Shown in pieces: positions 55,132 to 63,518 of a stretch of DNA of 64,000 nucleotides. How positions within the stretch are numbered: position 1 is the stretch's first letter; the number at the start of each line of letters is the position of its first letter. This stretch comes from Numidum massiliense (lineage in GTDB: Bacteria; Bacillota; Bacilli; Thermoactinomycetales; Novibacillaceae), in assembly GCF_001375555.1 (NCBI RefSeq), contig NZ_CTDZ01000009.1, forward strand, positions 1,729,758 to 1,793,757, written 5' to 3'. The translations under genes and the position numbers were made by a program. Below the pieces are notes generated by a model. The model saw only the letters and a list, made by a program, of their open reading frames with translations. It was not told the DNA's origin and ran no database searches.

Positions 55132-57852
55132 TCATCTTCGCCCGGAAAAATCAGACGTCGAGAGGGTAGGGACGATCTCTAGCTCCCCCGAGCGCGCCAC
55201 GCGGCACACGATCGCCCCTTGCCAATCTGTGCGAAACATCCCCACCCCCGCCTGCTGAAGCCGCGCGACAACGTCTGGATGCGGATGGTTGTACCGATTG
55301 TTAATCCCCGCTGACAGGATGGCGATGCGCGGTCTAAGCTTTTGTACTAAAGTCTCCCCCGTCGACGTTTTACTGCCGTGGTGGCCCGCCTTTAGCACGT
55401 CGACGGGCGGGACGTCCCAAGCGTCCAGCATTGCCTCCTCCGCTTCGACATCGGCATCCCCCGTCAACAAAAAGGATCGCCCCGCGAACGCCAACCGCAC
55501 GATCACTGACTGTGCGTTGCGCTCGTCCGTTCGCAACACCTGCGGGTTAGCCTGCACAAATTGCCAGTATAGACCGCGCTCCAGTTCCCAACCCACGCCA
55601 CTCGCGGCGCGGTACACCGGCACATTTTTCGCTTCTAATGCCTGCATCAATTGCGTCTCTACTGTGGATGGCTCGCTCGTGTCAGGCCCACGTACAAAAT
55701 GGCGCACGGGGACCGCTTCCACAATCGCCTGCATGCCCCCGATATGATCAGCGTCGCCGTGACTCATAACGAGGTAATCGATGGTGCGAATGCCGCGGTG
55801 GCGCAAATACGGGATGACGACCTGTTTGCCCGCATCGAACGGGTTACGGCGCTCTCGCCACCCTCCCGTACCGAATAGTGCCTTCGGTCCCGCATCGTAC
55901 ACAATCGTCTGCCGCTGCGGCGTCTCGACGACGACGGCATCTCCTTGACCGACATCGAGAAACGTCACCGTTAGCGGCCGATCCCCCCACGGTAACGGAT
56001 TGTAAGCGAGCCACACGACCAACAGAAAGGCGAATGACGCGAACGCACGACGCCAGCAGGCGAGCACGAGTGGGCGCTGTAACCCGTACACGTACAACGC
56101 ATACAGCGCGACAAAATACACGCCAATCCACCAAAGCGGCGGCGTCGCCCATACGAGGTGAAATTCTTCCCACGCAGCAAACTGATCAGCGAGCGCTAGC
56201 ACACCCGTCACGACTAACGCGTTGAACTGTGCGAGCAAAGAGGCCAGCGGTACTGCAACCGCTGCCATCAATACCGTTAAAAATGCGAGCGGAATGACGA
56301 CCACGCTTACAACGGGCACGACAATTGCGTTCGCCAACCCAGATAGAAGAGAAAATTCATTGAAGTAGTATATAATTAAAGGAAAGGAACACAGTTGTGC
56401 GATGAGCGTTGTAGCGAGTGTTTGCCGCAATACGAGTGGCCCGAACGCCAACCGTTCACTTAAAACTGGCACGCCGACGACGATGGCGACCGTAATGGCG
56501 AAGGATAATTGAAAGCCCGCTTCAAACAGCCAATACGGGTTCCACAGCAACATCGCCGCCCCCGCAAGCGCGAGAAAATGCAGACTGTCCTTCCACTGCC
56601 GCCAGACAATGGTGAGCAACACGAGCCCACCGACGATTGCCGCCCGTACGACCGGCGTACCCGCCCCAGTCAACAAGGCATACATCGGTAAAAACAGTAG
56701 CGCACAAAGTGCAGCCCGTTCCCGCGTCATCCCAAACCACTTTAACCCACCGTAACAGAGAGCCACGACGATCCCGACATGCAAACCGGAAATGGCGAGC
56801 AAATGGAGCAAGCCTAACGTCGCAAACTGCCGCTCGACAAGCGGGTCGACCGCCTGTCGCTCTCCGAGAATCATGCCGCGCACGAGTCCGGCGACCGGTT
56901 CGTCGTAAACGGCGGCAATGCGTTTACTCAAAAAGTTACGCAAGCTGTCTAACGGGCGCAACCAATGAAATCCGGAGGAGAGGCGCTCAACGTCCTCGAG
57001 CGTGTCCACTTTGGCGGTCCAGTGCACGTGCTGGCGGTACAAATAGGTGCGGTAATCGAAAGCGCCGGGGTTGCGCGCTTGCGGCGGCTGTTGCAACACA
57101 ACTGTCATGCCGATACGGTTGCCGCGCTGGAGCGTTTGCGCCGTTTGTACGTCGGCGGGGCGCTTGACGGTGAGGCGGACGACAACTTTCTCCCCACCTG
57201 TTGCGGTGGGGGATACGATAGCCGCAGGCGTAGTGGCAACAGGCGGGGTGACAGCAGGCGGGATGACAACAGGCGGGAGTGCAGCAGGCGTAGTTGCAAC
57301 AGGCGTAGTTGCAACAGGCGGGGGTGCAACAGGCGAGGTTTCCGCATGGAGGGTTGTGTCAGGCCAGGTTGCAGCTCGGGCATGGGGGCTTTCGCTAGGC
57401 GGTCGATTGTCCAATATTGACCGGTTTTCGCCCCATTGCCACGTCTCGCTCCTCAACGTGAATTGCACCCGGTTGCCGTCAATTGTAACTGGGGAAGCGA
57501 TCTGACCGACAAGATAGCCGCGAAGTTCCACTGGATGAGTAGGTGATAGATGATTCGCTGATGGATCTTGAGCCGCTGAACGATCTGTTGACGCGGGTGC
57601 TGGCGGCTGTTCAGCTGACCAGACCGATCGGTTGTGGTCATCGACCCACGTCATATAGGTGGCCGCCATCAAAATAGCCGCAAGAAAGAGAAACGGTTGA
57701 AATCCGCTCCACCGCCAGTAGACCCACCACCCGCCAACCGCGATCACGAGAAGTGACACTGCAAGGAGCCATGCAAACGGTAGCCAACCGTGCGCGCCTC
57801 CCCACAGTCCAATGACCCATCCGGCAGTCCAAACGACCGACCACCTACGCAT
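55132..57852 (-). CDS. comEC: DNA uptake channel protein ComEC
   Basis: Membrane channel for transforming DNA. Order: two N-terminal helices, an OB-fold DUF4131 region (about residues 100-300), the competence domain with about ten helices (GMILGERQAVDPLVERQFA, then LHLLAISGLHVGIVVALCYG) and a C-terminal metallo-beta-lactamase-like nuclease domain with FLDVGQGDAVVVETP, MSHGDADHIGGM and LKAGHHGSKTS. 906 aa, longer than usual because of a Pro/Val/Ala/Thr-rich insertion of about 45 residues. The ATG at 57852 has GGGAGGGTC upstream. comEA and comEB are not adjacent. Confidence 0.95.
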   Translation of the reverse strand: MRRWSVVWTAGWVIGLWGGAHGWLPFAWLLAVSLLVIAVGGWWVYWRWSGFQPFLFLAAILMAATYMTWVDDHNRSVWSAEQPPAPASTDRSAAQDPSANHLSPTHPVELRGYLVGQIASPVTIDGNRVQFTLRSETWQWGENRSILDNRPPSESPHARAATWPDTTLHAETSPVAPPPVATTPVATTPAALPPVVIPPAVTPPVATTPAAIVSPTATGGEKVVVRLTVKRPADVQTAQTLQRGNRIGMTVVLQQPPQARNPGAFDYRTYLYRQHVHWTAKVDTLEDVERLSSGFHWLRPLDSLRNFLSKRIAAVYDEPVAGLVRGMILGERQAVDPLVERQFATLGLLHLLAISGLHVGIVVALCYGGLKWFGMTRERAALCALLFLPMYALLTGAGTPVVRAAIVGGLVLLTIVWRQWKDSLHFLALAGAAMLLWNPYWLFEAGFQLSFAITVAIVVGVPVLSERLAFGPLVLRQTLATTLIAQLCSFPLIIYYFNEFSLLSGLANAIVVPVVSVVVIPLAFLTVLMAAVAVPLASLLAQFNALVVTGVLALADQFAAWEEFHLVWATPPLWWIGVYFVALYALYVYGLQRPLVLACWRRAFASFAFLLVVWLAYNPLPWGDRPLTVTFLDVGQGDAVVVETPQRQTIVYDAGPKALFGTGGWRERRNPFDAGKQVVIPYLRHRGIRTIDYLVMSHGDADHIGGMQAIVEAVPVRHFVRGPDTSEPSTVETQLMQALEAKNVPVYRAASGVGWELERGLYWQFVQANPQVLRTDERNAQSVIVRLAFAGRSFLLTGDADVEAEEAMLDAWDVPPVDVLKAGHHGSKTSTGETLVQKLRPRIAILSAGINNRYNHPHPDVVARLQQAGVGMFRTDWQGAIVCRVARSGELEIVPTLSTSDFSGRR
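57230..57334. repeat. 15-bp tandem repeat inside comEC, seven copies
   Basis: Seven adjacent 15-bp units (57230 onward at 15-bp steps), each ending GCAACAGGC, GCAGCAGGC or a one-base variant, encode a PPVAT/TPVAT/TPAAL-type pentapeptide repeat. A multiple of three keeps the frame, so copy-number change would alter protein length only. Confidence 0.95.
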
Positions 57853-58015
57853 GACCCTCCCACGCTCCTTTTGCGGAAACTTACCTCTTAAATACTTATA
57901 ACTATCTTTTAAACACCTATTAGGGGATATCTCCTGACACTCGTACTTTCTACAAGCCGCATATTTCCAAACAGCGTTCGATGAAAGCAAAGTATGAAAG
58001 TTAAAGTTTCTTGAG

Positions 58016-58231
58016 TTACGCTTCTTCCTGACAGATCATGGCAAGGTTGCCCTCCAGATCAGAAAGCGTGAAACAAGCCACGCCACCGTGGCGCTCGTTA
58101 TTATGCACGTTCACGCAGCGGCAGACCGAGAAGTTCGCTGTACCACACCGCAGCGCGCCGCAAGTCCGTATCATGGACAAAAACAGTCGCTATCTCGTGT
58201 TGAAGCGGGTGGATCGAGCTGTGCAAGCCAT
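58016..58231 (-). pseudogene. Broken VOC (glyoxalase-like) family gene
   Basis: Two pieces of a vicinal-oxygen-chelate protein are readable on the minus strand. The N-terminal part has IATVFVHDTDLRRAAVWYSE then LLGLPLRERA and two stop codons in a row. The C-terminal part in another frame reads NNERHGGVACFTLSDLEGNL then AMICQEEA and a stop. The middle of the protein, normally about 60-80 residues, is missing. This is a decayed gene with an internal deletion. The start is unclear. Confidence 0.75.
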
Positions 58232-58283
58232 CGTTTCAACCCCTTACGATTGTCGGTTCATTCGATAAGTTAGGTGAGCACAT

Positions 58284-58793
58284 TCACTTACCCTCCTTAT
58301 TTTTGGGGGAAATCGGGAAATACAGGTCAATCTCGGAATCTGGATCGCTCGCGTCCCGGTAGCGCTGGTCATAAAACTCAAACCCATACATGCCATCATA
58401 TACATAGTCAGCCGTTGGCAGCCAAGAGTTCCAAAAATAATCGAACCCTTCCCCCAATCCATCCAGCATTCCCCGGTAAGTAACGACCGCATAAAGCGAA
58501 GCCGCGACCTCGACAGAGATCAATCCTTCAGGAAGGTGTTCGAACGAGTGAACGCCAACGCCGGCGATGTAGGTAAACGGGTCGCCCGGTTTAGACTCTG
58601 GGGTATGGTGAATTAGCCCATAACCGCGGTGTCCAACTTGATGAGAGATTTCGCCGGTACGCGCATTTACCCGATCCCACAGCTTGGCAATAGCGTTCTC
58701 CGACAGCTTCTCATCCATGCCTAATTGTACTTGCTCCTGAATGCCCACCACTCGAAAGACAGGCTTATGGACGAGCTTCGTTTCAATGATCAT
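58284..58793 (-). CDS. GyrI-like / AraC effector-binding domain protein
   Basis: 169 residues forming a single GyrI-like small-molecule-binding fold, without a DNA-binding domain. Visible elements: KLVHKPVFRVVGIQEQ at the start, IAKLWDRVNAR, YGLIHHTPESKPGDPFTYIAGV, SVEVAASLYAVVTYRG with the family's typical phenylalanine/tyrosine pattern, and SEIDLYFPI at the end. Such stand-alone proteins bind or degrade hydrophobic cyanide- or drug-like compounds in some cases; the ligand here is unknown. AGGAGG lies about 10 nt upstream of the ATG. The promoter lies 200 nt upstream. Confidence 0.82.
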   Translation of the reverse strand: MIIETKLVHKPVFRVVGIQEQVQLGMDEKLSENAIAKLWDRVNARTGEISHQVGHRGYGLIHHTPESKPGDPFTYIAGVGVHSFEHLPEGLISVEVAASLYAVVTYRGMLDGLGEGFDYFWNSWLPTADYVYDGMYGFEFYDQRYRDASDPDSEIDLYFPISPKNKEGK

Positions 58794-59139
58794 ACGTCAT
58801 CTTAACCTCCTTCACATGTTTGAGCTTCTTCACTTGCACGCATACAAAGAACATCGGGACGTCCTGACAAGGTTTGCGGGTCTGAGCGACGATCTAGTAC
58901 TACACACATTCGACGTTGCCTCAGATATTCCTTCTAACCGGAACTAACCCGAAAAATGAACGTCTAGGTCATGGTTGCCGTGATCTCAGTTCTAATATAA
59001 CAGAACAAACGTTCCGTTTCAATAGCAATCATAATAAGTTTCGGAAAAATTAATTCTCATCGGTTTCTAATCTTCTTCACAGAATGTACTCAGAATGGAT
59101 AGTTATCGTTAACATAGAAACAGATGGGAGGTGAGACAT
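58794..59139. other. Intergenic region between the GyrI-like gene and the VTC gene
   Basis: The 346-bp region holds the promoter/operator at 58994-59022 and a purine-rich ribosome binding site for the VTC gene at its right end. A short plus-strand open stretch (about 58818-58946) encodes text slightly like the start of a DinB-type protein, but it has no start signal and ends early, so it is not called as a gene. No other feature was seen. Confidence 0.6.
58994..59022 (-). promoter_or_regulatory. Promoter with palindromic operator upstream of the GyrI-like gene
   Basis: TTGAAA (59017-59022), 17 bp, TATATT (58994-58999) on the minus strand. The spacer is almost filled by the palindrome ACNGAAC-GTTT-GTTCNGT (59000-59017), a typical position for a repressor site. 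The regulator is not encoded nearby. Confidence 0.65.
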
Positions 59140-59901
59140 ATGGCCATTGAAATCTTCAGAAGGAGGGAACAAAAATATTTGCTGACACGCGAACAATACG
59201 CGCAGTTAGTCCACCACATGTCCCCCTTTATGCGTCCCGATCAACATGGCAAAGAGGGATGTTATACGGTGACGAGTCTGTACTTTGACAGCTGGGATCA
59301 AACGATATACTTCGAAACGAAGAACAAGTTAAAATTCCGTCAGAAACTTCGTTTACGAGTATACGACGACGCAGACATCTTTAGCGATGCCTTTTTTGAG
59401 GTTAAGCAAAAACATAAAAGTGTCGTCAACAAGCGAAGGATCGTCCTTCCACTCAAGGAGGCTTATCATTATTTGACCAATGGGACAAATAGTGCCTTTG
59501 AGAACTATCATCCATCCAATCCACAAGGTCTGCGCGAAATTCACCATTTCAAGCAACTATACGAATTGGAGCCTGAGATGGTCGTCAGTTATAACCGGCA
59601 CGCCCTACATTGTAAGGACGATCCCGATTTAAGAGTGACGTTTGATTCGAATTTACGTTGCCGTAGAGAGGATCTACGGGTTGACCACGGCCCGTATGGC
59701 GATAACTTTGTTGACCCTAACGTCATCATTTTGGAAGTGAAAGTAAGCCACAGTGTCCCCTTATGGTTGACACGGATGTTACAAAATCTTAATTGCGAGC
59801 AAAAAAGTATATCAAAATTTTGCACAAGTATGGAGTTACTAAAACCAGAAGTCGTTCCAAATGAAGTCGCAAAAGAACTTATGAAAATAGGGAGTATGTA
59901 A
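59140..59901 (+). CDS. VTC-domain polyphosphate polymerase-like protein
   Basis: 253 residues forming a CYTH/VTC tunnel fold. Charged motifs that line the tunnel in yeast Vtc4 are recognisable: EQKYLL, TSLYFDSWDQ, KFRQKLRLRVYDD, FFEVKQKHKSVVNKRR, SYNRHAL, LRVTFD and ILEVKV, then SISKFC near the end. Bacterial VTC proteins are usually linked to DUF4956 membrane proteins, as here (1-nt gap). Polyphosphate synthesis is plausible but not proven for this branch. The ATG at 59140 has GGGAGGTGAGACAT upstream. The gene is visibly richer in A and T than the core block. Confidence 0.85.
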   Translation: MAIEIFRRREQKYLLTREQYAQLVHHMSPFMRPDQHGKEGCYTVTSLYFDSWDQTIYFETKNKLKFRQKLRLRVYDDADIFSDAFFEVKQKHKSVVNKRRIVLPLKEAYHYLTNGTNSAFENYHPSNPQGLREIHHFKQLYELEPEMVVSYNRHALHCKDDPDLRVTFDSNLRCRREDLRVDHGPYGDNFVDPNVIILEVKVSHSVPLWLTRMLQNLNCEQKSISKFCTSMELLKPEVVPNEVAKELMKIGSM

Positions 59902-59902
59902 A

Positions 59903-60586
59903 ATGGATTTAATTAATGAGCTCTTCACATTTAATGCTGCAAAAAACGAACCAACTCTTTTAATGAGTTTAGTGGCAATGATCCTAGCCACCGTTCTGAG
60001 TTTAATCATTACGAAGGTATACCAAATCACATTTACTGGTGAGCGGTATTCACAAGCGTTCGTGCACACTATTATTATGATGAGCGTTATCATATCTGTG
60101 GTGATGAATGTTGTCAGTGGGAATGCAGGTGTCGCTTTCGGGTTATTTGCCGTATTTTCCTTGATTCGTTTTCGAAGTGCCGTAACTAACGCGAAGGATA
60201 TCGCCTACATTTTTTTCGGGCTTTGCGTGGGCATGACATGCGGCTTATATCATTTTGGCTTAGCGGTTATGTTGACCTTATTTTCCTGCGCCATTTTTTA
60301 CCTCATACATAAATTAAATTACGGTAAAGGAAGAAACACACAAATTTTAAAGGTAACAGTACCAGAAAACTTAAACTATGAAAATATGTTAGATGAAGTA
60401 TTTAAGACGTATACGGAGCATCATGTCTTGCGGCAAATTGAGACGACAAATCTCGGGACGATGATTTTGTATACGTATGCGATTCGCAGTAAAAATAGTA
60501 CAAAAGACAAAGAATTACTGGACCGCATTCGTGAAAAAAATGCCAATCTTAAAGTCTCCATTTCCTATTTACCGAGTGAAGAGTAA
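59903..60586 (+). CDS. DUF4956 membrane protein
   Basis: 227 residues with four hydrophobic helices (about residues 18-40, 52-75, 80-100 and 105-130) and a soluble C-terminal domain. The text VFSLIRFRSAVTNAKDIAYIFFGLC matches the DUF4956 core (cited in two pieces: FSLIRFRSA and NAKDIAYIF). Directly downstream of the VTC gene with 1 nt between them, a widespread pairing. It probably anchors the VTC protein at the membrane; this is an inference from co-occurrence. Confidence 0.87.
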   Translation: MDLINELFTFNAAKNEPTLLMSLVAMILATVLSLIITKVYQITFTGERYSQAFVHTIIMMSVIISVVMNVVSGNAGVAFGLFAVFSLIRFRSAVTNAKDIAYIFFGLCVGMTCGLYHFGLAVMLTLFSCAIFYLIHKLNYGKGRNTQILKVTVPENLNYENMLDEVFKTYTEHHVLRQIETTNLGTMILYTYAIRSKNSTKDKELLDRIREKNANLKVSISYLPSEE

Positions 60587-60656
60587 TCACGTGAATTTAT
60601 AAAGTTAAGGGCAATCAAGTTAACCCCCGCTAACCTGTAAGGGACAGCTTTTCACA

Positions 60657-60702
60657 AATAAACACCTCCCTCATTCGTACGCGAATGTAGGAGGTGTTTA
60701 TT
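60657..60702. terminator. Bidirectional terminator between DUF4956 and PepSY genes
   Basis: AATAAACACCTCC and GGAGGTGTTTATT form a perfect 13-bp stem. The interior has its own small stem CATTCG-TACG-CGAATG. A/T-rich flanks on both sides give T tracts in either direction, as needed between convergent genes. Confidence 0.9.
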
Positions 60703-60752
60703 GATGCGTATTTATTGAAGCGTGTCTATTGTGGCGTGTTTATTGATGCGTG
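60697..60752. repeat. 14-bp tandem repeat after the terminator
   Basis: Four copies of TTTATTGATGCGTG with few changes (60697, 60711, 60725, 60739) begin inside the right terminator arm and run toward the PepSY gene. Confidence 0.92.
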
Positions 60753-60793
60753 TTCATTTTTTCGTTCAATTGTTTTGATCGTTTAATCGTCGG

Positions 60794-61615
60794 CTAATCG
60801 TCGGCGTCGTCATCATCTTCTTCAAAAGTGACGGAAAGGATTTCACCAGTGTACGCCTGAACAATGACAGTGGCCTCTTTTCCTTTTGTTTCAATGTCTA
60901 TTTCGTATACATACGAACCGTCACTTTCTTCGAGTTCAATGTCATCAATGACGCCTTTCACCTTCGATAACGCGATTTGCTTTGCCTTCTCGGGGGATAT
61001 TTTATTTTTTGGCGTTGCTTTTTCGTTGTGCCGCGATTGGCCCTCTCGATCGTTCTGTTCGGTAGAATAAAATAAAACGTCCCCAGTATTTCCGTCAATC
61101 GTCAGCTCGACTTGCCCTTCCGCACCTTTGCCGTGAACGGTATAAACCGGTCTCCCCTTTTCGTTTTTCTGTTCAATTTTTGTAATTTTCCCGTTTCCTT
61201 TTATGCGATCTAGGGCGATTTGTTTCGCCTGGCGGTCATCGATTTTAGGCCGCGGCAATTTTTCGTCTGGTGATCCTTTTTTCTTTGCTTTAGTCCCCGC
61301 ATCAGTCCCCGCATCTTTAGTCCCCGCAAATTTCTTAACGAGTTCAAGACTCAAAACATCCCCAGTTTGCTTGTCAAGCTGCACATTGTATGCTCCGAAA
61401 GTATTTTCCATGTAAATGTCATAAACATCTCCATCACTGGCAATTTTCTTTACGTTGCCGGCATACATCGTTTCTACTACCGTCACTGCCTCTGCCTCAG
61501 TTATCGTTTGTTTCTTTTGCGCAGCCATCAATTGCCTAGCACCGATCGCAATCCCGGTAACTAACAATAGGCCAATCAGCATGGCCAACCATTTCTTTTT
61601 TATGTGAGACTTCAT
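60794..61615 (-). CDS. Secreted PepSY-repeat protein
   Basis: 273 residues. One N-terminal membrane anchor (about residues 9-28) is followed by three PepSY-like units (about 38-95, 125-185 and 200-270), each ending with a TGDVLSLE-, TGDVLFYS- or TGEILSVTFE-type strand. Units two and three begin DRQAKQIALDRIKG and PEKAKQIALSKVKG. The C-terminus is acidic. PepSY domains inhibit proteases or act as sensors next to two-component systems; here the gene follows the histidine kinase by 47 nt. GGGGGG upstream of the ATG. Confidence 0.82.
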   Translation of the reverse strand: MKSHIKKKWLAMLIGLLLVTGIAIGARQLMAAQKKQTITEAEAVTVVETMYAGNVKKIASDGDVYDIYMENTFGAYNVQLDKQTGDVLSLELVKKFAGTKDAGTDAGTKAKKKGSPDEKLPRPKIDDRQAKQIALDRIKGNGKITKIEQKNEKGRPVYTVHGKGAEGQVELTIDGNTGDVLFYSTEQNDREGQSRHNEKATPKNKISPEKAKQIALSKVKGVIDDIELEESDGSYVYEIDIETKGKEATVIVQAYTGEILSVTFEEDDDDADD

Positions 61616-61662
61616 GTGAGACCCCCCAACGTCAGACGTACAGTACGTTTAGCACGTCATTA

Positions 61663-63015
61663 TTAATTATTGCTTAGAGCCGGAAAGATTACCGTCACTT
61701 TTGTTCCTACGCCTTCAACACTTTCCAGCTTAATGGATCCTTGGTGTACATCAACAATTTGTTTAGCAATCGCCAGTCCCAATCCCGTCCCACCGGTTGT
61801 GCGACTTCTTGCCTTGTCCACTCGGAAAAAACGGTCAAAGACGTGTGCCACCTCGTCTTCTGGAATGCCGATGCCGTGATCGTGCACTGCAAAAAACACG
61901 TGCTCCCCTTCTCTGCCGACTTGCACTTCGATCGCTTCTGAGCTGTATTTCCATGCATTATCCAAAAAAATAAACAAGAGTTGCTTCAGCTTTGACTCAT
62001 CTGCTCGGGTGCGTACGTGCTTGCCGGATGCTTCAATGTGTACCTCCCGGTGGTACGTATTTTCGAATATCCGGCCTACATTTTCGCAAAGTTCTACTAG
62101 ATCGACGCTTGAGTATTTTACGTTCAAGTCTTCGTCGCTTTCTGCTAGCTGCAACATTTGAGTCGTCATTTCTTTCATCCGAACGGTTTCCGAATGAATG
62201 GCATCAATTGCTTCCTCCAAAACCTCCGGCTTTTTCATTCCCCACCGCTTCAGTAGGCTTGCATAGCTTTCGATCACGGTCAACGGCGTTTTCAATTCAT
62301 GCGACGCATCGGAAACAAATGCCCGTTGTTTTTCGAAGTTGTCCTCAAGGATGTCCATCGTGTGATTAAAGGTGTGCGCCATTTTATGCAATTCATCTTG
62401 TTGCTTTTCGCGTAAGGGGATTTTCTTGAATGTGCCACTTTGTTGAATATCGTTCATCGTATGAATCATGGAGTTGATCGGCCTCAATAAAATATTACCT
62501 AACAGTCGTCCCCCTAGTATTGAGGGGATCATCACCACAAAAAAGGCGATCGCTAATACCACCTTCAACACATTCAAGTTATTCCCAATCTCATGTAGGT
62601 TTTCGGTAACTTCTAATGTGACGACCCGCCCATCATTCCAAATAATCGGAACAGATACGACGCCGTAAGTTTCCCCCTTGACCTTTTGAAGACCAGTCGA
62701 TTGAGACGATTGGAATTTAGGCGCAAGATCGGTCATTTCTGTGCTTTTTGTCGCTGTTAAGATCGGCTGGGAATGTCGGTTAACGACGCGGATCATGCCA
62801 TTCGCAGGCAAATAAGCCCGCAGTAAATCCGCCGGGGCAACGTTGTTTCCCGGATTTACGGCAGTGGCGATGTTTTTCGTTTGACTCATCATGCGATTCA
62901 GCTCACTGTCCGTTGCGATTTTATAAAACAAAAAATAAATGGAAATGTTGACAATGAGCAAGATGACGAGTAACCAAGCTGTAGAGAAGAGATAAATCAA
63001 TCGGCGGAGAGTCAT
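61663..63015 (-). CDS. Membrane sensor histidine kinase
   Basis: 450 residues of the HisKA/HATPase type. First helix about residues 13-33, extracellular sensor domain to about 150, second helix about 155-178, HAMP about 180-232, then the phospho-acceptor box FVSDASHELKTPLTVIESY near residue 245, N-box LLFIFLDNAWKYSSEAI and G-boxes DHGIGIPEDE and GGTGLGLAIAKQIVD. All catalytic motifs are intact. Pairs with the downstream PepSY gene and the upstream response regulator, which is broken by an IS. Confidence 0.93.
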   Translation of the reverse strand: MTLRRLIYLFSTAWLLVILLIVNISIYFLFYKIATDSELNRMMSQTKNIATAVNPGNNVAPADLLRAYLPANGMIRVVNRHSQPILTATKSTEMTDLAPKFQSSQSTGLQKVKGETYGVVSVPIIWNDGRVVTLEVTENLHEIGNNLNVLKVVLAIAFFVVMIPSILGGRLLGNILLRPINSMIHTMNDIQQSGTFKKIPLREKQQDELHKMAHTFNHTMDILEDNFEKQRAFVSDASHELKTPLTVIESYASLLKRWGMKKPEVLEEAIDAIHSETVRMKEMTTQMLQLAESDEDLNVKYSSVDLVELCENVGRIFENTYHREVHIEASGKHVRTRADESKLKQLLFIFLDNAWKYSSEAIEVQVGREGEHVFFAVHDHGIGIPEDEVAHVFDRFFRVDKARSRTTGGTGLGLAIAKQIVDVHQGSIKLESVEGVGTKVTVIFPALSNN

Positions 63016-63044
63016 TCGTTATTGCCCCTTGTTATTGCCTCTTG

Positions 63045-63518
63045 TTATTGCCCCTTTAATGTGTATCCCACGCCACGTACCGTATGAATAAGCGGCATTG
63101 CAAAACCTTCGTCTATTTTTTTCCTCAAGTAGCGAATATACACATCAACCACATTTGTATCCCCGTAATAATCAAATCCCCATACATTGGACAAAATTTG
63201 CTCTCTTGTTAATACTTGTCTTTCATTTTTCATTAAATAAATGAGCAAATCAAACTCGCGAGGCGTTAGGTCGATCGTTTGCTTTCCCTTCGTCACTTCT
63301 CGCGTTTTTTCGTTGACCGTGAGGTCTTCCACTTTAAGTATGCCCTCATGGGCTTTCCGTGTAACCGCGTGGCGCATTCGTAAGCACGCGCGAATTCGCG
63401 CGAGAAGCTCCTCAATTTCAAAAGGTTTCGAGACGTAATCGTTCGCCCCTTGGTCAAGGCCGCTCACCTTATCGGGAGTCGAATCCCTTGCTGTTAAAAG
63501 GATCACAGGCGTTGTATC
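63045..63518 (-). pseudogene. OmpR-type response regulator truncated by an IS21-type element
   Basis: The remaining 155 or so codons start within the receiver domain at TDTTPVILLTARDS and continue through the conserved Lys (DYVSKPFEIEELLARIRA) to a complete winged helix (LTPREFDLLIYLMKNERQVL, YIRYLRKKID, TVRGVGYTLKG). The first 75 or so residues, with the acidic pocket and the phospho-acceptor Asp, are cut off where the IS end begins at about 63519. The GTG at 63506 could start translation of a fragment, but it would not be phosphorylatable. The missing part may lie beyond the element outside the window. Confidence 0.88.

Noticed and set aside
58818-58946. Plus-strand frame with text faintly like the start of a DinB-type protein
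   Set aside because: No start signal, ends after about 40 codons, and similarity is too weak to name even as a remnant.
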